Source of the DNA: an archaeon
GTDB taxonomy: Archaea; Thermoproteota; Nitrososphaeria; Nitrososphaerales; Gagatemarchaeaceae
DNA length: 50,559 bases
NCBI GenBank assembly: GCA_021796515.1
Contig: JAKACC010000005.1
Span: 1 to 50,559 of the forward strand
Reading direction: 5' to 3'
A program made the translations under genes and the position numbers. Numbering within the stretch: position 1 is the stretch's first letter; every line of letters starts with the position of its first letter. Below the pieces are notes generated by a model. It searched no databases. It saw only the letters and a list, made by a program, of their open reading frames with translations, and was not told the DNA's origin. Below are positions 35,782 to 44,182 of this stretch, one piece after another.

Positions 35782-36830
35782 ATGGTTCCACTCTCAACGA
35801 GCGCCCCGCTCGTGAGGAGCTGCGCGATGGGGGCCGGGACCTCCGTGCTGTTGTAGAGTTTGGCCGGGCTGAGGGGGACCATCCCGAACTGGGACATGTC
35901 GGAAGAGTGCTGGACTATGTAGACCACGAGCTGCAGGGCGTACGTAGTCTCGGTGCTGTCCTTGGGGACTGTGACGTACAGGTAGATGGGGCCTCCTGTC
36001 TGGAGTCCAGACGTGGTCTGATAGCTGAACTGGGCGTAGAAGCTCGACAGCGCCGGGTCTCCCAGGTTCACCTGATTGGGGAGGTCCAGCGCCTGGACGT
36101 GGTCAGAGATCGCAGCCGACTTGTACATGAAAAGGAACTGAATCTGGCCTGCTTGGAGGGGGGCGACGAGGTCGGAGGCGCTGGAAGCAGTGAAGTTGCT
36201 CTTCGACTGCAGGAGCATGTCGGTGAAGTACGATGAGTTCCCGGCATACCTGGCGCCCGCGGCTTCAAGCACCAACCACCCCCGGAACCCTGCAGGGTCC
36301 GTGTTGGGGTTGGAGATCCCGACTCTCACTGACCCCGAGACAAGGTCCGTGAAGAAGGCCTTCCAGTCGGCGGTGCTGTTCGAGGAACTCGCTGCCTGAT
36401 AGGCGTTGAGGATCTGCTGGAACGCGCCGGGCTGTCCGGCCGCGCTGGTGTAACCAAGGGTCATCTGGTCGGCCGCGAAGGCGATCCCCCACCCGGAGTA
36501 CTGCGTACCTAGGTCGGCGGACCCGAGGGTGGACTTCGCGACCGAAATGAACACGCTCACGGGGGCCCCCTGCGAGATCTGCGTGGCTAGGGCGTTTGAC
36601 CCCCCGCCGTTCGGGGCTGCGTACGGGACCCCGGTGGAGTTGGAGAAGCCGCTGTAGAGATAGCTCGCTTCTCGCGTGTAGAGGTCGGCTGTGTAGATTA
36701 TCAGGGGGGTCTTGGGCTTCCCGGTCCCATAGTAGGTGAAGTACGCGTATGTCCCTACCGAGGCGACCACTATCAGAATGACGATGACCGCAACCGCGAC
36801 CGTCGACACACCTCTCTTGGTTAGGCGCAT
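35778..36830 (-). CDS. Extracellular Mo/W (ModA/WtpA-like) substrate-binding protein
   Basis: N-terminal membrane segment RGVSTVAVAVIVILIVVASVGTYAYF; PLIIYTADLYTREASYLYSGFSNSTGVPYAAPNGGGSNALATQI...GISNPNTDPAGFRG. Confidence 0.83.
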   Translation of the reverse strand: MRLTKRGVSTVAVAVIVILIVVASVGTYAYFTYYGTGKPKTPLIIYTADLYTREASYLYSGFSNSTGVPYAAPNGGGSNALATQISQGAPVSVFISVAKSTLGSADLGTQYSGWGIAFAADQMTLGYTSAAGQPGAFQQILNAYQAASSSNSTADWKAFFTDLVSGSVRVGISNPNTDPAGFRGWLVLEAAGARYAGNSSYFTDMLLQSKSNFTASSASDLVAPLQAGQIQFLFMYKSAAISDHVQALDLPNQVNLGDPALSSFYAQFSYQTTSGLQTGGPIYLYVTVPKDSTETTYALQLVVYIVQHSSDMSQFGMVPLSPAKLYNSTEVPAPIAQLLTSGALVESGTI

Positions 36831-36832
36831 AG

Positions 36833-36856
36833 CGATATGCAGGCCCATGCATAACG
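36833..36856. promoter_or_regulatory. Candidate ModE operator (imperfect 9-bp inverted repeat with 6-bp spacer)
   Basis: CGATATGCA-GGCCCA-TGCATAACG between the binding-protein start and its TATA-like element; 8 of 9 arm positions pair. Confidence 0.6.
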
Positions 36857-36872
36857 GCCTATTTAAGCTGGC

Positions 36873-37490
36873 TTGTCGTGGCTGCGTCCGTTGGCCCGTG
36901 CCAAGCGGAGAAGCTCGCCCAGGACCGCCGAGTTCGAGCCCAGTTTCTCCCTGGTGCTGAGGGATGCCAGTGGGGCATCCATCGATCACATAGACGCCCT
37001 GCTCTTGCACAACATCGCGGAGAGACGTTCGATATCATCGGCCGCTAAGGTGTCAGGGATTTCTTACCGGGGCGCCTGGGACCGCATCAGAGCGATTCAG
37101 ACGAAGCTCGGCCGGGAGATAGTGCTGGCGCAGGCTGGGGGCGCGAGCGGCGGGGGCGCTTCCCTCACGCCGGAGGGGGCTGCATTGATCTCCGAATACA
37201 GGAAGCTGAACACCTACCTCTTCAGCGCCCTGGGGGACAAGGATTTCTGGCAGCACATCAGCTACAGGCTCAGCGCGCGCAACCGCATCAGGGCAAGGAT
37301 CCTGGAGGTGAGGGAGGGGCCTATAACATCCGAGGTCAAAATGGAGATCAGGGGGCCCGGACGCCTCACCTCGATAATCTCGAACGAGGCCGTCCAGGAC
37401 CTGAGACTGAGGCCGGGGGACGAGGTCGAGGCGATCGTCAAGGCTACGGAGGTGGTGCTGGCGAAGTCGGAGCGGCCTCCCAACCTCTGA
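36873..37490 (+). CDS. ModE-like regulator (LysR-type HTH plus TOBE/molybdate-binding domain)
   Basis: HNIAERRSISSAAKVSGISYRGAWDRIRAIQTKLGREIVLAQAGGASGGGASLTPEGAALI; ISYRLSARNRIRARILEVREGPITSEVKMEIRGPGRLTSIISNEAVQDLRLRPGDEVEAIVKATEVVLAK. Confidence 0.9.
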   Translation: MSWLRPLARAKRRSSPRTAEFEPSFSLVLRDASGASIDHIDALLLHNIAERRSISSAAKVSGISYRGAWDRIRAIQTKLGREIVLAQAGGASGGGASLTPEGAALISEYRKLNTYLFSALGDKDFWQHISYRLSARNRIRARILEVREGPITSEVKMEIRGPGRLTSIISNEAVQDLRLRPGDEVEAIVKATEVVLAKSERPPNL

Positions 37491-37518
37491 GGTTTATCTT
37501 CACGCTCAAATTATTAGA

Positions 37519-37537
37519 CTATCAAATGAATAGATAG
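37519..37537. promoter_or_regulatory. Candidate MarR operator
   Basis: CTATC-AAATGAATA-GATAG inverted repeat in an AT-rich segment upstream of the MarR gene. Confidence 0.4.
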
Positions 37538-37576
37538 ATTAATTAAATCCCGCCACGCATCCGGTCAGACTCGGTC

Positions 37577-38017
37577 TTGGCTTCGGAGATTCCCGACCTT
37601 TTCATGCGAATCTGGAGGAAGTGGCGCAGCTCGTCTCCTGTCGGGAGGGGGGACGTCACCCAGGAGCAGTACTGGATACTCCGGATGCTCTCCGTGTCGG
37701 GCCCCCAGAGGATAAAGGACCTGGCAGACAGGCTGGAGTGCACCCCGAGCACTGCGTCGGTGTCGGTCAAGAGGCTGGAGAAGGCGGGTTTGGTGTCAAG
37801 GGAAAGGAGCAGGGACGACGAAAGGGAGGTCAGGGTCATGCTGACGGAAGAGGGGGGGATAACGGTCGCGTCCTGGCGGAGAGAGCAGCTTAGGAACCTT
37901 TCGGCGCTCTTCGAGCGGCTGGATGCGAGAGAGAGGAGGGAACTCGAGAGTCTCCTCAGGAAGGTCGCCGGGCCGGAGCCCGCCGAAGGGCCAAGGAGGG
38001 TCAAGGAGATTGGCTGA
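37577..38017 (+). CDS. MarR family transcriptional regulator
   Basis: LSVSGPQRIKDLADRLECTPSTASVSVKRLEKAGLVSRERSRDDEREVRVMLTEEG. Confidence 0.9.
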   Translation: MASEIPDLFMRIWRKWRSSSPVGRGDVTQEQYWILRMLSVSGPQRIKDLADRLECTPSTASVSVKRLEKAGLVSRERSRDDEREVRVMLTEEGGITVASWRREQLRNLSALFERLDARERRELESLLRKVAGPEPAEGPRRVKEIG

Positions 38018-39095
38018 GCTGACCACAGGTCAGGGTGTGGCCCCCTCTCCGCCCGCCCTGAAATCCGCGGTCAGGGTCGAGGGCCTGACGAAGGTCTACC
38101 CCAACGGCCTGAGGGCGGTCGACTCCGTGTCCTTCGACGTAAAGGAGGGGGAGGTGTTCGGGCTTCTCGGGCCGAACGGCGCGGGGAAGACGACAGTGAT
38201 AAAGTCGATACTGACGCTCACTTCCCCGACCTCGGGCCGCATCTTCATCCGCTCCGTCGACGCTCTGGCGAACCAGGCTGCGGTCAGGCAGGTGATGGGA
38301 TACGTTCCCCAGGAGGTCTCGGTGGACGGAGACCTGACCGCGTACGAGAACCTCCTGATCTTCTCGAAGCTGTATTACGTCGACCGAGCTGAGCGAGGGA
38401 CCCGGATCAGGGAGGCCCTTCGATACATGGGGCTGGACGAGAGGTCGGACGACCTGGTCAAGACCTTCTCAGGCGGGATGATGCGCAGGCTTGAAATCGC
38501 GCAGGCCCTGGTCAACAGGCCCAGCGTCCTATTCTTGGACGAGCCGAGCATCGGACTGGACCCGGCGGCTAGGTTGGAGGTGTGGAGACACGTGAGGAAG
38601 CTGAACGAAGAGCTCCGGACTACTATCTTCCTCACCACCCATGACATGCTCGAGGCGGACAGGCTCTGCCACAGGATCGCGATAATGAACGCCGGCAAGA
38701 TCGTGGTCTCAGGCTCGCCCGACGAGCTGAAGGCGGGGGTGGGAAGAGAGCTCGTCTCTGTCCGGATGGGTGGTGGAGGTCCGGGAGGGCTCGAAAGCGG
38801 GCCCGTCGTCCTCCCTCCCGGCTTCGAGTTCATGAAACAGGACGACGGCCCTGGCCCGGGCAGGGGAGCTGGGGGCCGAGAAGACGTCATCCTGGTGGGC
38901 GGACGGGCAGAGGAGGGCGTGCCCCAGATAGTCAGGGCCTACGAGGCGGCAAGGGTCGATGTCTCTTCCATCTCTGTCAGCAGACCCACCCTGGACGACG
39001 TCTTCCTGAAGTACACGGCAACGCGCATCGGCGAGGCGGAAGAGTTCAGGCAGGCCAAGTCAGCCAGGAGGAGCTTCAGGAAGCATGCCAGGTGA
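38010..39095 (+). CDS. ABC transporter ATPase (ABC-2/drug-type)
   Basis: GLLGPNGAGKTTVIKSILTL, TFSGGMMRRLEIAQALVNRPSVLFLDEPSIGLDP; TTG start overlapping MarR. Confidence 0.93.
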   Translation: MAELTTGQGVAPSPPALKSAVRVEGLTKVYPNGLRAVDSVSFDVKEGEVFGLLGPNGAGKTTVIKSILTLTSPTSGRIFIRSVDALANQAAVRQVMGYVPQEVSVDGDLTAYENLLIFSKLYYVDRAERGTRIREALRYMGLDERSDDLVKTFSGGMMRRLEIAQALVNRPSVLFLDEPSIGLDPAARLEVWRHVRKLNEELRTTIFLTTHDMLEADRLCHRIAIMNAGKIVVSGSPDELKAGVGRELVSVRMGGGGPGGLESGPVVLPPGFEFMKQDDGPGPGRGAGGREDVILVGGRAEEGVPQIVRAYEAARVDVSSISVSRPTLDDVFLKYTATRIGEAEEFRQAKSARRSFRKHAR

Positions 39096-39906
39096 GTCGA
39101 ATGCGGTGGCCGGGGTCCTCCACGAGAGGCAGCGGCCCGTCCTGCTCAGGTTCGTCACGAGCTCCTTGGTGGTCGCCGAGATGGAGGCGCGCAAGATCAA
39201 GCACGCCTCTTCAGAGCTCTGGATCAGGGCGATCCAGCCGGCCCTCTGGCTCCTAGTCTTCGGGTCGGCCCTGGCCGGGGTCCGGGACATCGCCCCGAGC
39301 CAGTTCAGCTACATGGCTTTCATCACGCCTGGGATCCTCTCGCAGTCGGTGCTCTTCATAGCGATCTTCTATGGGGTGACCCTTGTCTGGGAGCGGGACC
39401 TCGGCCTCCTGAACAAGCTGCTCGCAACCCCCGCCCCACGCCCGTCCATCGTCGTCGGGAAGGCGCTTGCCGCGAGCATAAGGGGGGTCTTCCAGGGGCT
39501 CCTCGTCTTGGCCCTCTCCATAGCCATCGGGACCGGGATCAGCGTCAACCTCCTGTACATCCTTGGGGTCTTCGGCGTGGTGATACTGCTCGCCATGTGT
39601 TTCTCGAGCCTGTCGATGGTCATCGCAAGCCTTGCCCGGACAAGGGACAGGATGATGGGGCTCAGCCAGGTGATAATATTCCCCCTCTTCTTCGCCAGCA
39701 ACGCCATCTATCCTACGCAGATAATGCCGGAATGGCTCCAGCTCGTGGCGAAGGCGAACCCGCTGAGCTACGGGGTCCAGGCGGTCCGGTCGCTCCTGCT
39801 GACCCAGAACTTCACCATGCTTCCGACCGACCTCGCGGTCCTGGCGGGGTACACCCTCGGGCTGCTGTCGCTGGCATCCCTGGTTCTAAGGCGCATAGCG
39901 TCCTGA
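39085..39906 (+). CDS. ABC-2 type transporter permease
   Basis: Multiple hydrophobic segments; SYMAFITPGILSQSVLFIAIFYGVTLVWERDLGLLNKLLATPAPR; FASNAIYPTQIMPEWLQLVAKANPLSYGVQAVR. Confidence 0.93.
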   Translation: MPGESNAVAGVLHERQRPVLLRFVTSSLVVAEMEARKIKHASSELWIRAIQPALWLLVFGSALAGVRDIAPSQFSYMAFITPGILSQSVLFIAIFYGVTLVWERDLGLLNKLLATPAPRPSIVVGKALAASIRGVFQGLLVLALSIAIGTGISVNLLYILGVFGVVILLAMCFSSLSMVIASLARTRDRMMGLSQVIIFPLFFASNAIYPTQIMPEWLQLVAKANPLSYGVQAVRSLLLTQNFTMLPTDLAVLAGYTLGLLSLASLVLRRIAS

Positions 39907-39970
39907 GCCCCCCGAGGGTCGGCGCCGAGTGCCTCGGGTTTATTACCGGCAAGAGCGAGCGCGACCGAAG

Positions 39971-40630
39971 TTGCGTCCCCTCTTGGCCGTCATCGGCGTC
40001 GCGGTGATCCTGGCTGCAGCGGTAGTCGTCGTGGCTCTCCCAGGGGGGACGGGCGTCCCGACCGCTCGGACCTCAGCCGGCTCGTCGCGCTCTTCGTCGA
40101 CAGGGGGCGCCTTCACGAGCACCGCGGCGGGATCCAGCACCTACACCACGACCAGCAGCACGAGCACCTCCACTGTCGTCACTACGACGAGCACGACGAG
40201 GTCTACCACCACCGCCTCTACTACGTCTACCACCACCGCCACGACCCCGACCTCGACTACCGGGACGTCCTGGTACTTCGAGTCAGTAACCGCCGTCTAC
40301 AACGGCTCGACGGGGGATACCACCATAACGGTCAAGGTCGTCGACAACGGGAGCTACACGATCAGCCCCTCCCGCATACACAACGTCGTCCCGTCCGGGA
40401 CCACTCTGGTCGGGGGGTGGACCGCAGCCTACTACTCCAGCAGCGGGGCGTATCTCTGCACCGCCGGGACCGGGAGCGGCTGCTCCCCGGACATCGCCGG
40501 GGGCGGCTGGGTGATCGTACACATGGTCGTTTCGGGGGCGACGGAAGGGGAGACGCTGAGCCTGACATACTCCATCGGAGACGGCGGGGGGAAGACCGTG
40601 ACGCACACCGTGAGCTTCACCGTCAGCTGA
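39971..40630 (+). CDS. Membrane-anchored protein with Ser/Thr-rich mucin-like stalk
   Basis: LRPLLAVIGVAVILAAAVVVVAL anchor, STSTVVTTTSTTRSTTTASTTSTTTATTPTSTT stalk, beta-rich C-terminus; TTG start lies about 30 nt after TTTATTA. Confidence 0.75.
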   Translation: MRPLLAVIGVAVILAAAVVVVALPGGTGVPTARTSAGSSRSSSTGGAFTSTAAGSSTYTTTSSTSTSTVVTTTSTTRSTTTASTTSTTTATTPTSTTGTSWYFESVTAVYNGSTGDTTITVKVVDNGSYTISPSRIHNVVPSGTTLVGGWTAAYYSSSGAYLCTAGTGSGCSPDIAGGGWVIVHMVVSGATEGETLSLTYSIGDGGGKTVTHTVSFTVS

Positions 40631-40649
40631 CGCCGCCAGCCCAGGGGAG

Positions 40650-40671
40650 GTCGAGCATCCGCCGGCTCGAC
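40650..40671. terminator. Hairpin between convergent genes
   Basis: GTCGAGC-ATCCGCCG-GCTCGAC perfect 7-bp stem, no strong T tract. Confidence 0.35.
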
Positions 40672-40690
40672 TCTCTGAAGCCGGATGGCG

Positions 40691-41188
40691 TCACTCCGCG
40701 AGGTACTGCTTCGACCCGGGGCGCCGGAGGTAGTACAGGAGCCCGCCCCCGAGGACTATCCCCAGGGCCCCGAGCGCCAGACTCAGGGCGTTGGCCGACA
40801 CGGCGAACAGGACCCCCACGATGATGGCCGCGATAGCGTTCGCCCACCCTTCCTTCATCATCCACCGCCTGCGCCTGGACAGCCCGTAGAAGGTCGCGAG
40901 GGAGAGCACGCCGACGCCGAACAACGCGACGAGCGTGATGACCAGGTTGACCTCGGATTCGGACGCGATGAAGAGAGAAAGAGTCCCGATGAAAAGGAAG
41001 ACCAACCCGACCACCAGGGCAAGAAGCGTCAGAGGGGCGGTGAGGGATGGCTTGGAAGGCCCCGGGGGGGCTGGGGGAGTCTCTCCCTTGAAGGCGGAGG
41101 CCTGAGCCTGCACCACGGGGGCGCCGCAGTTAGAGCAGAACCTGACCCCAGGCTGGACTTCCTTGCCGCAGCTGGAACAGTATGGCAA
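40691..41188 (-). CDS. Zinc-ribbon membrane protein
   Basis: MPYCSSCGKEVQPGVRFCSNCGAPV plus several transmembrane segments. Confidence 0.8.
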   Translation of the reverse strand: MPYCSSCGKEVQPGVRFCSNCGAPVVQAQASAFKGETPPAPPGPSKPSLTAPLTLLALVVGLVFLFIGTLSLFIASESEVNLVITLVALFGVGVLSLATFYGLSRRRRWMMKEGWANAIAAIIVGVLFAVSANALSLALGALGIVLGGGLLYYLRRPGSKQYLAE

Positions 41189-41410
41189 ACCCCGCTGTTT
41201 CGGAACTGTTTCGTAGTTAAGCCTTTGATGGCCTGCGATTCACGAGGCCCTCCGCGCCCGCCCGGGGCGAAAGCCGGGAGGCACCGTCCTGGTCCCGTAG
41301 GCCAAAAGGAGTCGAAAACAAGGTACATTACCATTTCAGATGTTGCGCGTGCCCTTCATAGGGGCAAACGACCAGAATCCGCCCCCGAATCTCAGGGATA
41401 TTGCGGAAAA

Positions 41411-41425
41411 TGGACGATTCGTCCA
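41411..41425. promoter_or_regulatory. Palindrome directly upstream of S-layer gene TATA box
   Basis: TGGACG-ATT-CGTCCA followed by CCCAGCTTATATAGG. Confidence 0.45.
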
Positions 41426-41430
41426 CCCAG

Positions 41431-41440
41431 CTTATATAGG
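41431..41440 (+). promoter_or_regulatory. TATA box of S-layer-like gene
   Basis: CTTATATAGG about 31 nt upstream of ATG 41467. Confidence 0.65.
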
Positions 41441-41466
41441 AACTCCAGGGAACGGCCCCTGAAAAC

Positions 41467-44064
41467 ATGTCTACGCTATCAAGCGTACGAATGAATAAGA
41501 CTAGTTCTATACTACTCGCAACTCTTCTCGCTCTCTCTGCGCTCCTCATGATAATCCCGATCGCACCGACGTATGCTTCGACTGGCCACGCCAGCCTGGC
41601 TTACGTCACCCCCAACGTCACCCACGCCACGCTCGTCCATGACGCGACTCTCTCCGAGAACGTCACGGCAGGGATCCTGAACGACACGGTCGCTCAGAAC
41701 AACGTCGCGACCGCCGCGTACCCATTCGCCATCGACTTCTCGAATCCGGGAGTGACCTTCTCCGGGACCCAGTTCCAGCTCTACATGAGCCTCGACGGGT
41801 TCTCGCACATCAGCGCCTCCGACGTCCAGTACGGCCCGACCTTCAACGTAGCTGACTTCTCGCACACCGCCCCCGCGCTGAAGGCGGTGACGGGTCCGCT
41901 CGGCGAAGGGATCACAGGGACGTGGTACATCGGCAACGTGGGTGGCACCGACGTGGTCGTAGGGCCGATCCCGCTCAACATCAACAGCTCCTACAGCTTC
42001 ATCAAGATCTACGACGGCTCTACAGGCGCCGTCGCAGTGACCGCAGGCACGCTCTATCCGCAGCCCGGCATACTCCTGAGCAAGACCTCGGGGGCGCCAG
42101 GGACTCCGGTGACAGTGGCCGGCGGCGCGTTCCCGTCTGGGCTCTCCGTTGACATCAACTACACCTACTCCTCGTCCGGATGGACGGGAGCAAACACCAC
42201 CACGACCGGGACCCTCATAAGCGGGGTCTCGACCGGCAGCGGTTACTTCACCAGCGCGGCGACCCCGATGGTCGACGTGATGCAGGTGATCGACCAGAAG
42301 ACCACCAACGTCTACACCACGGTGCCCATACTGGTCTACGCGGCCAACGACAAGGCCTCGACCCCGTATGTGGTGAACAGCGCGGAGATGGCGCTCAACC
42401 TACCAGTCTTCCACGAGTTCAGCAGAGGCATCGCCTCAATCTCGTCCTACAGCAACGCCGGCGCCCGCGTAGGCGCTGACGCGTTCGCTCTCAACCACCT
42501 CTACGGCAACGACACCGGCGCCACGGGCACGGTCGGCACCACGACGGTCGTCGACCCGGCGGTGGTCGACGCCAACGTCTTCGGGACCCTCTACATCGCG
42601 GGCAACAACTCTGAGGTCGGCGCGCCTGTGACCTTCCTGGTCGGAAGCGCAAGCGCCTCCGTCGCGAAGTCGACGGCGATGACCTCGGCGGCTGTCACCG
42701 CTGACGCCAACGGGTTCTGGAACACCACCGTCACCGTCCCCATCCTCGGCTTGGGCCACCACAACGTGTGGGTCGACCAGGGAGGGGTCTACTACAACTT
42801 CACCATCAACATACTCCCGACCCTCATACTCAACGACTCGGTGACGGGCGCGGCTTCCGGGCCGTCCTCGAACCCGAGCTCGACCATCACGGTGAGCGCC
42901 TACGGCTTCCCAGCCAACACCGTCCAGTACCTCTACTGGACTGAGATGGCCTTCGGCGACGGGAACGCCTACAACGTGGTCAACGGGTCCGTCGGCTCCA
43001 ACGGCGAGTTCACCTCGACCGTGAGCTTCGCGGTCCCGAACGCCTACGGGCTCTTGCCGCACGAGGTCGTCGCTCTCTCCAACACCACCTACAAATTCGT
43101 GAGCGTTGCGGACAACGCGAGCGAGACAATCAAGATCGCCCTGGCGCACCCTGTGGGGATCGAAGGCCACGGCAACTTCACCATCACACCCACCCTAGTG
43201 GTCACCCCAGGCTCGGTCAACTCCAACGACGTCGGCACCTCAGGGTGGCTGACGGCCACCGCTGAAGGGCTCGCGCCCGGATGCAACCCTGACGGCACCA
43301 CCCCTGGCGACAACCTCGGATACAGTTGCAACACACTGCTCCTGAGGCTCGGGGACTCCTCCGTCATAGGCAACTTCATCTACACAGCCGCGATTGACAA
43401 CAACCAGCTCCCGCTCACCTCGAGCCAGGGCGGCGTCACGAGCGGACTGATGGCCAACGGGACCGGCGACCTCTCCTTCACCTTCCCCACCGCGGGGTAC
43501 AGGCCCGGAGAGCACGTCGTGACCCTGTCCAACAACATGGCGGGCCACCAGCTCTTGGAAGCCCTAGACAGGGAGAGCGTCAACATGAGCACTAACGGAA
43601 TCTACACCTTCGCGACCTATGCGTACTTCAACGTCACCACCACGGGCGACTACATCTACGGCGGCTTCGCAGCGCTCAACACTGCCATAAGCAGCGTGTC
43701 CAGCGCCGTGAGCAGCCTCTCCACCACCCTCACCAGCATACAGACCTCCCTCACCAGCATCCAGACCTCTCTGACCGGCATCAGCGGCTCCATCACGACC
43801 CTAACGTCGGACGTGACGAGCCTGCAGAGCAGCGTCAGCGGGATCGCATCGCAGCTCACTTCGATCGCATCTGCCGTGAGCGGAGCCGCTTCGAGCGCCT
43901 CCTCGGCAGCTACCGCAGCCCAGTCGGCAGCGGCGGCGGCCAGCACGGCGGCCTCGAACACCAGCGGCATAGGGAACACCTCGACCTACGTCCTCGTAGT
44001 CGCGGTGCTCGCAGCCATCACCCTGGTACTAGAACTAGCCATATTGGTAAGAAAGCTGTCCTAG
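41467..44064 (+). CDS. S-layer-like surface protein with signal peptide, C-terminal coiled-coil stalk and membrane anchor
   Basis: MNKTSSILLATLLALSALLMIIPIAPTYAS signal; many NxT/S sites; SSLSTTLTSIQTSLTSIQTSLTGISGSITTLTSDVTSLQSSV; TYVLVVAVLAAITLVLELAILVRKLS. Confidence 0.82.
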   Translation: MSTLSSVRMNKTSSILLATLLALSALLMIIPIAPTYASTGHASLAYVTPNVTHATLVHDATLSENVTAGILNDTVAQNNVATAAYPFAIDFSNPGVTFSGTQFQLYMSLDGFSHISASDVQYGPTFNVADFSHTAPALKAVTGPLGEGITGTWYIGNVGGTDVVVGPIPLNINSSYSFIKIYDGSTGAVAVTAGTLYPQPGILLSKTSGAPGTPVTVAGGAFPSGLSVDINYTYSSSGWTGANTTTTGTLISGVSTGSGYFTSAATPMVDVMQVIDQKTTNVYTTVPILVYAANDKASTPYVVNSAEMALNLPVFHEFSRGIASISSYSNAGARVGADAFALNHLYGNDTGATGTVGTTTVVDPAVVDANVFGTLYIAGNNSEVGAPVTFLVGSASASVAKSTAMTSAAVTADANGFWNTTVTVPILGLGHHNVWVDQGGVYYNFTINILPTLILNDSVTGAASGPSSNPSSTITVSAYGFPANTVQYLYWTEMAFGDGNAYNVVNGSVGSNGEFTSTVSFAVPNAYGLLPHEVVALSNTTYKFVSVADNASETIKIALAHPVGIEGHGNFTITPTLVVTPGSVNSNDVGTSGWLTATAEGLAPGCNPDGTTPGDNLGYSCNTLLLRLGDSSVIGNFIYTAAIDNNQLPLTSSQGGVTSGLMANGTGDLSFTFPTAGYRPGEHVVTLSNNMAGHQLLEALDRESVNMSTNGIYTFATYAYFNVTTTGDYIYGGFAALNTAISSVSSAVSSLSTTLTSIQTSLTSIQTSLTGISGSITTLTSDVTSLQSSVSGIASQLTSIASAVSGAASSASSAATAAQSAAAAASTAASNTSGIGNTSTYVLVVAVLAAITLVLELAILVRKLS
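43684..43965 (+). repeat. Coiled-coil/low-complexity repeat-coding segment (TSIQTSL and Ala/Ser tracts)
   Basis: Consecutive near-identical LTSIQTS units, then SGAASSASSAATAAQSAAAAASTAAS. Confidence 0.7.
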
Positions 44065-44092
44065 ACAGACAGCTTTCCTCCCTTTTGTTTTG
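44051..44092 (+). terminator. Hairpin plus T-rich tract at the 3' end of the S-layer gene
   Basis: GAAAGCTGTC-CTAGACA-GACAGCTTTC (10-bp perfect stem, stop codon in the loop) followed by CTCCCTTTTGTTTT. Confidence 0.72.
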
Positions 44093-44182
44093 ACGCACCT
44101 AGCGTAAGCTGAAACCTCACGGACGGTCCCAGGCGCCCTCTCGGGAAAGTATTTATCGCATAGAGGCCGGCCGCGACTCCAC

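Noticed and set aside
40140-40260. Short ACC/ACG/TCT repeats resembling a repeat array
   Set aside because: Explained by the Thr/Ser-rich coding stalk; no spacer structure, so not CRISPR.
42436-43170. 244-aa minus-strand ORF inside the S-layer-like gene
   Set aside because: Antisense shadow with Arg/Gly/Val-biased composition.
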